This document shows, one piece after another, positions 1 through 5,484 of a stretch of DNA of 42,114 bases. The stretch's first letter is position 1. Every line of letters starts with the position of its first letter. Location: positions 1-42,114 of IMG/VR virus record IMGVR_UViG_3300020129_000172; one strand, 5' to 3'. The notes beneath the pieces are model-generated. The model was not told the origin of the DNA. It was given only the letters and a program-made list of their open reading frames with translations, and made no database searches. The position numbers were made by a program, and so were the translations under genes. Origin of the DNA: a virus.

Positions 1-127
1 ATGTACACGTCGAGCGCGACCCGGCTTTGATTGAGTACGAACGACGAGCCTTCGTACTCCAACTGAGTACCTTCAAATGAAACTCGCCCAACTCGAAACC
101 GACCTGGCGGCAGTCGCCACACGCGCG
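1..127. repeat. Terminal direct repeat, left copy (circular-contig overlap)
   Basis: The first 127 bases are identical to 41988-42114. The repeat covers the last codons of the S49 protease and the first 17 codons of the capsid gene, so it has no gene-boundary logic of its own. A length of 127 equals a common largest assembly k-mer, which fits an assembler closing a circular or circularly permuted genome. A true short terminal repeat is less likely. Confidence 0.93.
3..80 (+). CDS. S49 head-maturation protease, C-terminal fragment (duplicate of the copy at the right end)
   Basis: Read in frame 3, this stretch ends in ...FVLQLSTFK and a TGA at 78-80. It is the same C-terminus as the protease at 41066-42067. 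It is only a fragment because the circular genome was cut here. The stop overlaps the capsid start (ATGA at 77-80), so protease and capsid are translationally coupled. Confidence 0.93.
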   Translation, partial: VHVERDPALIEYERRAFVLQLSTFK

Positions 128-1360
128 TCCGCCCTGATCAACGACATCACGCACAAGTGCGAAGCCACCGTCACCAATGCGGACGGCAGCACGACGACCG
201 GTCGCCCGATGACGGCCGAGGAGAAAGCGCAGATCGATGCGGTCCTGGCTGAAGGCGCCGCCATCAAAACGAAGATCGATGCGCTGCGGGGCGATGCCGA
301 CTTGCGGACCCGCGTCGAACAGTTGTCGGGCGGTAGCCGTCCGTCCAGCGGTCCGGCGCTGCCTGCCGATCGGCGCTCGATGGGGCAACAGTTCACGCAG
401 GACGTGCAGTTTCAACAGTTCATTCGCCAAGGCGGACACCGCCGCAACGGCGCATGGGCCACGCCGCCGATCGAATGCTTCGGCCCGATGCGCGCGACAA
501 CCTTGACCGAAGATCCGGCCTCGGGCGGCAAGCTGCTCGTGCCGCAGTACCTGCCGGGGATTCTGCCGGTGCTGTTCAAGCGGTTGGTGGTCGCGGACCT
601 GATGGCGTCCGGCACGGCGCTATCGAACGCGATCATCTACATGATTGAGACGGCGTTCACCAATGCCGCCGCGCCGGTCGCGGAAGGCACGGCGAAGCCG
701 GAATCCGCCCTCGTCTTCAGTCAGCACACCGACCCGGTATCGAAGATCGCCCACTGGTTGCCGGTCACTGAGGAACTACTGGAAGACGTCGCCGCGATTC
801 AGTCCTACATCGATGCACGCCTCACGCTCGGCGTGCAGCTGGCCGAGGAAGATCAGTTGCTGAACGGCAACGGCACCGCGCCGAACATCCTCGGCGTGTT
901 GAATCGTCCGGGGTTGGCCACACCGGTTGCACGCAATGCCGGGGCGACTCCACCGGAGACGAACGTCGATGCCATCCTGCGGCAGATTACCGCGATTGCG
1001 ACGACCGCCTTCGTGTATCCGGACGGCGTCGTGATGAATCCGGCGAACTGGTTCACGGTCGCCACGGCGAAGACGACCTATGGCGAATACATCGGCCCCG
1101 GTCCCTTCTCCGCGCTGCCGACGGCGTCGGTGTGGGGCACGCCGGTTGTCGTCACGCCGTCGATCGCCGTCAACACCGCCCTCGTCGGCGCCTTCGGCAC
1201 GATGTCGCAGGTCTTCCGCAAAGGCGGCCTCCGCATCGAAGCCAGCAACAGCCATCAGGATTTCTTCATCAAGAACCTGGTCGCCATCCGTGCCGAGGAA
1301 CGCCTCGCACTGGCCGTCTATCGTCCGGGTGCCTTCGGCGTCTGCACCGGCCTGAACTAA
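77..1360 (+). CDS. Major capsid protein, HK97 fold (phage capsid family)
   Basis: This 427-residue protein forms the icosahedral shell. Residues 1 to about 90 are a charged helical coiled coil, the usual N-terminal scaffold-like delta domain that the upstream protease removes. The HK97-type core starts near residue 130, with the family pattern SGGKLLVPQYLPGIL, then HWLPVTEELLED, then LVAIRAEERLALAVYRPGAF near the C-terminus. Length and order match the phage_capsid family. It lies directly after portal and protease in the circular genome, as in HK97-type head modules. The start codon overlaps the protease stop. A hairpin follows the stop at 1375-1404 and may set the high capsid dose relative to the genes behind it. 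The cleavage site is not proven; somewhere near residues 95-115 is likely. Confidence 0.95.
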   Translation: MKLAQLETDLAAVATRASALINDITHKCEATVTNADGSTTTGRPMTAEEKAQIDAVLAEGAAIKTKIDALRGDADLRTRVEQLSGGSRPSSGPALPADRRSMGQQFTQDVQFQQFIRQGGHRRNGAWATPPIECFGPMRATTLTEDPASGGKLLVPQYLPGILPVLFKRLVVADLMASGTALSNAIIYMIETAFTNAAAPVAEGTAKPESALVFSQHTDPVSKIAHWLPVTEELLEDVAAIQSYIDARLTLGVQLAEEDQLLNGNGTAPNILGVLNRPGLATPVARNAGATPPETNVDAILRQITAIATTAFVYPDGVVMNPANWFTVATAKTTYGEYIGPGPFSALPTASVWGTPVVVTPSIAVNTALVGAFGTMSQVFRKGGLRIEASNSHQDFFIKNLVAIRAEERLALAVYRPGAFGVCTGLN

Positions 1361-1374
1361 CACGCGACGACCAT

Positions 1375-1404
1375 CCGACGCGGACCTGCACCGGTCCGCG
1401 TCGG
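1375..1404 (+). terminator. Hairpin after the capsid gene, terminator or attenuator
   Basis: A perfect 12-bp stem (1375-1386 with 1393-1404, CCGACGCGGACC and its complement) encloses a 6-base loop. Five T residues follow at 1412-1416, seven bases after the stem. The gap makes it weaker than a textbook intrinsic terminator. It sits between the capsid stop (1360) and the next start (1432), one of the few non-coding gaps in the late genes, so partial termination that keeps capsid mRNA in excess is a reasonable inference. Confidence 0.6.
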
Positions 1405-1431
1405 GCGATCATTTTTCGGAGTCAACTGCCA

Positions 1432-1743
1432 ATGGCCGAACCGCTACCCGGATGGAGTAACGCTCCCGCGAACGGCGGCATCAGTGCGACGGAACCACCT
1501 CCGGTCCCGATCGACATGACGCAAGGCGGCTGGAGTAACAACGGACCCGCCACGACCGGGGCGACCGCAGGCACGCCGGGGACGTTTACGCCGGCCGGCT
1601 CCGATTCGCCGGACAAGTTCGCCGAACTGACCGGCGTCACCGCGACACCGGCCACCGCGTGGACGACGGGCCAGTACGTGGTACTGGGTGATGCGACACA
1701 AGCGCACTGGACCGGCACCGCATGGGCCGCAGGGAAAGCCTGA
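1432..1743 (+). CDS. Small head-associated protein with GWSN repeats
   Basis: This 103-residue protein starts at ATG 1432, behind a GGAG-like site near 1418; an upstream open frame overlaps the capsid gene and was not used. Residues 1-40 are proline-rich and hold two GWSN motifs (LPGWSNAP and GGWSNNG) around a GIS.TEPPP element. The same module opens the next gene. The C-terminus (AWTTGQYVVLGD, AHWTGTAWAAGKA) has the aromatic, turn-rich pattern of small beta domains found in phage virion proteins. Position after the capsid gene suggests a decoration or head-fibre protein, but this is inference. The stop overlaps the next start (TGATG). Confidence 0.75.
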   Translation: MAEPLPGWSNAPANGGISATEPPPVPIDMTQGGWSNNGPATTGATAGTPGTFTPAGSDSPDKFAELTGVTATPATAWTTGQYVVLGDATQAHWTGTAWAAGKA

Positions 1744-2171
1744 TGACTGACACCGCTGCCACACCACGTACGACCACGCCGCCACCGGGCTGGAGTAACG
1801 CGCCGCCGCACGATGGCATTTCGTCGACCGAACCGCCTCCCGGCGAACGCGACATGAACGATCCGGGCTGGAGCAACGAGCCGGTCGTGCCGATCGTCCC
1901 GCCGACCCTGACGGCCCTCCAACCGGCGACCGCCATCATCGGCGACCCGTCGTTCACGCTGCAGGTCACCGGGACCGACTTTGTCGACGGCGCAGTGATC
2001 GTCTTCGCGGGCCTCGACGAGCCGACGACGTTCGTGTCGGCGACCGAAGTGACGACCGGCATCGACATGAGCGTGTGGCTGGGACCGGATGCGGTCCCCG
2101 TCGCCGTGCGGAATCCTGACGGCGGGGTCAGTCCCTCGCTGTCCTTTACGTTCACGGCCTCGGCACGCTGA
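1743..2171 (+). CDS. IPT/TIG (Ig-like) domain protein with the same GWSN N-terminus
   Basis: This 142-residue protein starts at ATG 1743, overlapping the previous stop. Residues 1-45 repeat the neighbour's proline-rich module (PPPGWSNAP, GIS.TEPPP, PGWSNEP). From about residue 55 the sequence PTLTALQPATAIIGD...FTLQVTGTDF, ending in a VAVRNPDGGVS...LSFTF strand, is typical of IPT/TIG immunoglobulin-like domains, which phages display on capsids and tails for surface attachment. The two genes probably arose by duplication of the N-terminal anchor with different C-terminal domains. A capsid decoration role is likely but not shown. Confidence 0.8.
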   Translation: MTDTAATPRTTTPPPGWSNAPPHDGISSTEPPPGERDMNDPGWSNEPVVPIVPPTLTALQPATAIIGDPSFTLQVTGTDFVDGAVIVFAGLDEPTTFVSATEVTTGIDMSVWLGPDAVPVAVRNPDGGVSPSLSFTFTASAR

Positions 2172-2174
2172 CCC

Positions 2175-2399
2175 ATGTGGTTCTGGCCGACGCCGCACCG
2201 CTGTCCGGTCGACGATGCCCCGCATACGACCTGCACCAGTCCGGACTATCCGGGTGGGGAGAAGCGCATCGTGATCCAGCAGCTGCCGCAGCGCGATGCC
2301 CAGCTGGCGCGACCGGCCATCACGGTGCCGCCGATCGTCACGCTGCAGCCGGACGAATTCACGACGGCGACCTATCGCCGTCCGCGACGGAGGCGGTGA
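2175..2399 (+). CDS. Small hypothetical protein in head module
   Basis: This 74-residue protein opens with MWFWPTPHRCP. It is proline-rich and ends in a very basic tail (YRRPRRRR). It starts three bases after the previous stop, and its stop touches the next gene's ribosome-binding region. I recognise no domain. Two early cysteines (in PHRCP and TTCTS) could bind a metal or pair. It could be an accessory head protein. Its retention in a tightly packed operon is the main support. Confidence 0.6.
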   Translation: MWFWPTPHRCPVDDAPHTTCTSPDYPGGEKRIVIQQLPQRDAQLARPAITVPPIVTLQPDEFTTATYRRPRRRR

Positions 2400-2404
2400 C
2401 CGGC

Positions 2405-2992
2405 ATGCCTGCGAGCACGTTCATGCGACCGCCGTGGGCGCAGCCGTCGGCGCTGGCGTCGGTCCTGGTCGAAGCGCCAACGGAGGAACCGTTGACGCTG
2501 GCGGACGGCAAGCTGCGGGCGGGCCTCGACTGGCCGGTCGGGGATCCGCGTGATGACCTGATGACCGGCTTCATCGCCGCTGCGCGGAGTCAGGTCGAGC
2601 AGGACACCGGACTGGCGCTGCTGACGCAGACGCGCGACATCACGCTCTACACGACCATCACCAGTGGGATCTTTCCGCTGCCGCTGCAGGCGTTGCCGGT
2701 GCAGTCCGTGACGACGCCGACCGGCATCCGCATCGACGCGGCCAGCTGGTCGGACTGGTGGACGACGATGCCGGCACCGATCGCACCGGGAACCTGGCGC
2801 ATCGTGGCCGGCTGGCCCTCGGCGGCGGCGTTAAAAGCGGAAGTACCGCTATTGGTGCAGGCCGTCGGTCTGCTGACGGCACACTACGCGACCTTCGGAC
2901 GTGACTTGGCCTCCGATGCCCGCCACGTCGAAAAACTGCCGATGGGGTACGACGAATGTATCGCGCCCTATCGGTTGATCTGGGTGCCATGA
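2405..2992 (+). CDS. Head-tail connector, gp6-like
   Basis: This 195-residue protein follows a GGAGG at 2389-2393. The start is ATG 2405; an in-frame GTG at 2396 that overlaps the previous stop is an alternative. The pattern DDLMTGFIAAARSQVEQDTGLAL, then LPVQSVTT, then a helical LLVQAVGLLTAHY segment, matches the helical gp6/YqbG-type connector that sits under the portal and starts the neck. Its place between capsid and adaptor genes agrees. The stop overlaps the next start (ATGA). Confidence 0.82.
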   Translation: MPASTFMRPPWAQPSALASVLVEAPTEEPLTLADGKLRAGLDWPVGDPRDDLMTGFIAAARSQVEQDTGLALLTQTRDITLYTTITSGIFPLPLQALPVQSVTTPTGIRIDAASWSDWWTTMPAPIAPGTWRIVAGWPSAAALKAEVPLLVQAVGLLTAHYATFGRDLASDARHVEKLPMGYDECIAPYRLIWVP

Positions 2993-3357
2993 GTATCGCC
3001 GGACCGCTGCGGATCAACGAAGCCACACAGCGCGTGCTGTTAGAGGGGGCCGGTCCGCCGGTGCCGGACGGCGACGGCGGCTTCACCGACTCCTTCGGCC
3101 CGCTCGATCCGCCGCACGTCTTCGCCAAGATCGAGCCGGCCTCCGCGCAGAGTCTGGAGCGGCTGACGTCCGGCACCGTGACGACGACGGCCACGCATAC
3201 CGTCACGATGCCTTTCCATCCGGCCGTGACGACGCAGACGCGCGTGTCGTGGACCGATGTGGCAGGCCGTCCGCATACGGCGAACATCGTCAGCGTGGTC
3301 AACCTGGACGAAGCCTGCCACACGTCGGTGCTCATCGTCGCGGAACAGGTGAAGTGA
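2989..3357 (+). CDS. Head-tail adaptor (head closure protein)
   Basis: This 122-residue protein starts at ATG 2989, overlapping the previous stop by four bases. The core FTDSFGPLDPPHVFAKIEP, then TVTMPFHPAVTTQTRVSW, then VSVVNLDEACHTSVLIVAEQ matches small beta-barrel head-tail joining proteins (SPP1 gp16-like), which close the portal channel. The gene order connector, adaptor, gp10-like, tail terminator is the standard neck order, which strengthens the call. Confidence 0.82.
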   Translation: MSIAGPLRINEATQRVLLEGAGPPVPDGDGGFTDSFGPLDPPHVFAKIEPASAQSLERLTSGTVTTTATHTVTMPFHPAVTTQTRVSWTDVAGRPHTANIVSVVNLDEACHTSVLIVAEQVK

Positions 3358-3776
3358 TGGCGAGTCTCACATGGGCGGGCCTGTCGGAATTGAAAGTGCA
3401 GCTGCGGACGTTGCCGGAACGCCTGAAGGGCGAAGCGACGCATGTGGTCGATGCCGCCGCCAATCGGGCGGAAGCCGACATGAAAGCCGAGTATGCGGCG
3501 CACGTCCGGTCCGGCAATCTGCTCGGCCACGTCCAGCAGACGGTGACCGACGACAGCGCGTACGGCTACGCCATTCAGGTGAAGAACACGGCGCCGCATG
3601 CATGGTTGTTCGAATTCGGATCGCAGGCACGGCACCGCAATCTCAAAACGTGGAAGGCGATGCCTGCGGGCCACGTCTTCATTCCGGCGATGGAGACCAA
3701 CCGCCGCTGGATGTATGAGCAGTTGATCGAGATGATGACGCGCGAAGGCCTACAGGTGACCGGTGACGTCCGCTGA
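3357..3776 (+). CDS. HK97 gp10-like neck protein
   Basis: This 139-residue protein starts at ATG 3357 (TGATG with the preceding stop). The helical N-terminal half (LSELKVQLRTLPERLKGEA) is followed by a strand-rich half with AIQVKNTAPHAWLFEFGSQAR and a conserved FIPAMETNRR segment. This is the pattern of the HK97 gp10 family, which joins the head connector to the tail terminator. It ends inside the following gene, which starts 14 bases earlier in another frame. Confidence 0.85.
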   Translation: MASLTWAGLSELKVQLRTLPERLKGEATHVVDAAANRAEADMKAEYAAHVRSGNLLGHVQQTVTDDSAYGYAIQVKNTAPHAWLFEFGSQARHRNLKTWKAMPAGHVFIPAMETNRRWMYEQLIEMMTREGLQVTGDVR

Positions 3777-4206
3777 TTCCTCGGCCCTCGATTCGGCGAT
3801 TCTGGATCTGCTGGCCAGTGATCCGACGCTGGCCGGACTGTTGCCCGGTGGGATCTACTTCGACATCGCGCCACAGAACGCCACGCAGTTCTGCATCCTG
3901 TCGGTGATGGATGAAGTCGACGAAGAGGACTTTGGCGGGCGCGTCTTTGAAGACGTGCTCTACATGGTGAAGGTCGTCGAACTGTCGACGGTGTCGACGA
4001 AGAACATCCGACCGGCAGCGGCGCGGATCGACGACCTGCTGCACCGGATGCAGATTACGGCGACCGGCTTCGGCGATATCACCGCGCGTCGGGAACAACG
4101 CATCCGCCAGACCGAAGTGGACGACGTCGATCAGTCGATCCGCTGGAACCACCGGGGCGGACAGTATCGGGTAATGGCCACACTGACTCCGACTGGGAAC
4201 AGATGA
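3763..4206 (+). CDS. Tail terminator / tail completion protein (DUF3168-like)
   Basis: This 147-residue protein has a GTG start at 3763, inside the end of the gp10-like gene. The opening SALDSAILDLLASDPTLAGLLPGGIYFDIAPQ, followed by a strand-rich core, matches DUF3168-type proteins that cap the tail tube and dock it to the head. Its place between the gp10-like gene and the tail tube gene is diagnostic. An acidic stretch (DEVDEEDFGG) lies mid-protein. Confidence 0.78.
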   Translation: MTSADSSALDSAILDLLASDPTLAGLLPGGIYFDIAPQNATQFCILSVMDEVDEEDFGGRVFEDVLYMVKVVELSTVSTKNIRPAAARIDDLLHRMQITATGFGDITARREQRIRQTEVDDVDQSIRWNHRGGQYRVMATLTPTGNR

Positions 4207-4219
4207 AAGGGACGACACC

Positions 4220-4630
4220 ATGATCAAAACCGGACGCTATGGCGAAGTGGCGTGGGATCCAACGGGCATTGCGGTCAGCCCGATCCCCGTCGTGATTTCG
4301 ATGAACGGGTGGAAGCTGTCACTCAAAACCGATTACGAGGACGTGACGTGCTTCCAAGACGTGAACAAGGTCTATGTGCCGGGGATGAAAGATATCAGCG
4401 GTACCCTCGGCGGCTTCTGGAACTCGGATAGCGTCGTCATCTTCGAAGCGACCGATCTGACCGTGCCGGGGAAGTTGAAGCTCACGCCGAACACGACAGA
4501 GAACACGTTCTTCTGGGAAGGACTGGCCTACCTGGACGCCGACATCGATTGCACCGTGAAGGGGGCGCCGAAGGTCGCGTCGACGTTCAAGGGCGCGGGG
4601 CCGTGGACGCAGGAACCGGTCGTCCCGTAA
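4220..4630 (+). CDS. Major tail tube protein
   Basis: This 136-residue protein is preceded by AAAGGGACG, a plausible ribosome-binding site at about 4204-4212. It is strand-rich (VVISMNGWKLSLKTDYEDVTCF, KDISGTLGGFW, STFKGAGPW), as in the small tail tube proteins of siphoviruses that polymerise around the tape measure. It lacks the C-terminal Ig domain that many relatives carry. The order tail terminator, tube, chaperone, tape measure makes this identification strong although the sequence motif alone is modest. Confidence 0.75.
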   Translation: MIKTGRYGEVAWDPTGIAVSPIPVVISMNGWKLSLKTDYEDVTCFQDVNKVYVPGMKDISGTLGGFWNSDSVVIFEATDLTVPGKLKLTPNTTENTFFWEGLAYLDADIDCTVKGAPKVASTFKGAGPWTQEPVVP

Positions 4631-4636
4631 CGCGCG

Positions 4637-4936
4637 ATGCTGCAGAACGTCCGGCTGCGGGGGACGACCGGCAGCATCACGTACGGCTATCAGGAAGCGG
4701 CCACGCTGCGGGCGTGGACGATCGTCCACCATGCGCCGGACGCGAAACACGCCGGATCGTGGCAGCTGCTGGCCACCTTCGACCGCGTGAACAAGTTCCG
4801 GTTGCGCCAGCGGCCGTTGTTGTTCAGCGCCAAGCGTGAAGGGCTGACCGGCCTGTGGTGCTGGCCGCTGGACACCACCTCGATTCAGATCGGCGACACG
4901 ACGTTGCTGGCGACGTTGGGACCACCGGAACGCTGA
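4637..4936 (+). CDS. Hypothetical tail-module protein
   Basis: This 99-residue protein starts seven bases after the tail tube stop. It is strand-rich (MLQNVRLRGTTGSITYGYQ, SWQLLATFDRVNKFRLRQRP) and holds no catalytic motif I recognise. The placement between tail tube and tail-assembly chaperone suggests a minor tail component. It is not obviously a second tube gene. Identity unknown. Confidence 0.6.
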   Translation: MLQNVRLRGTTGSITYGYQEAATLRAWTIVHHAPDAKHAGSWQLLATFDRVNKFRLRQRPLLFSAKREGLTGLWCWPLDTTSIQIGDTTLLATLGPPER

Positions 4937-4956
4937 AGGAGAAATCAGGGCTGTAT

Positions 4957-5400
4957 ATGTCCATCCGCTTTGTGCGACCCGAACACGTCTGGCTGCAGCT
5001 GACTGGCGGTGACGCCATCCTGGTCCGCAAGCGGCTCACCAGCGGCGAACAGCGTGCCCAATTCGCCCGCGCCTACGAAGCCAACGCCGACGGCAAACTC
5101 CGGGTGAACCTGATCGAAACCGGCATGGCGCTCATTACCGCCTACCTGATCGACTGGCGCCAGCAGGACGATCCGCAGGCGTCGATCCGCAACCTGTCGA
5201 TCGCGGAACTGACCGATACCCTGAACCAGCTGGAGTCCGCCTCGTTCACCGAAATCAAGGAGGCGATCGAACGCCATGAACTGGCGATGCTGGCCGACCG
5301 CGAAGCGGAAAAAAACTCCCCGGCTGGCGAGAAGGCCGCATCCGCGATCTCGCCATTGCCGTCCGATGCGGATGGCGTGTTAGTTGGGTCCGCGACTTAG
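4957..5400 (+). CDS. Tail assembly chaperone, short form (gpG-like)
   Basis: This 147-residue protein is made in the zero frame. Position just before the tape measure, a helical C-terminal half (IAELTDTLNQLESASFTEIKEAIERHE) and a slippery site inside the gene identify it as the gpG-type chaperone that coats the tape measure during tail assembly. AAGGAG at 4936-4941 is rather far from ATG 4957; a CTG at 4951 has better spacing but is unproven. The zero-frame end after the slippery site (SPAGEKAASAISPLPSD) is low-complexity, as expected for the short form. Confidence 0.82.
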   Translation: MSIRFVRPEHVWLQLTGGDAILVRKRLTSGEQRAQFARAYEANADGKLRVNLIETGMALITAYLIDWRQQDDPQASIRNLSIAELTDTLNQLESASFTEIKEAIERHELAMLADREAEKNSPAGEKAASAISPLPSDADGVLVGSAT

Positions 5401-5480
5401 ACCCCGACGACTACGACCTACTGCTCGACCTGCTGACCAAACAACCAGACGACGCGCCGCTCGCCTTCGACCTGGACTGA
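4957..5480 (+). CDS. Tail assembly chaperone, frameshifted long form (gpGT-like; join 4957-5316, 5316-5480)
   Basis: After the -1 slip at 5310-5316 the product gains 54 residues, for about 174 in total. The added frame is coding-like: WVRDLDPDDYDLLLDLLTK followed by PLAFDLD and TGA at 5478-5480. It fills the gap between the short-form stop (5400) and the tape measure start (5485). In lambda-like phages the rare GT form bridges the tape measure and tail tube subunits. The T-domain content here is clear by pattern, but the actual frameshift rate cannot be read from sequence. Confidence 0.82.
5310..5316 (+). promoter_or_regulatory. Programmed -1 ribosomal frameshift site (A AAA AAC)
   Basis: In the chaperone frame the codons are GAA AAA AAC, giving the heptamer A-AAA-AAC, a canonical X-XXY-YYZ slippery sequence. 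Slipping back one base opens a frame that runs without a stop to 5480. GC-rich sequence just downstream could fold as a stimulator, but I did not fold it. Confidence 0.85.
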
Positions 5481-5484
5481 TGCG

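Noticed and set aside
1-127. T7-like short terminal repeat
   Set aside because: The repeat cuts through a gene overlap with no site structure, and its length equals a usual assembler k-mer. HNH plus HK97-type terminase also points to cos packaging.
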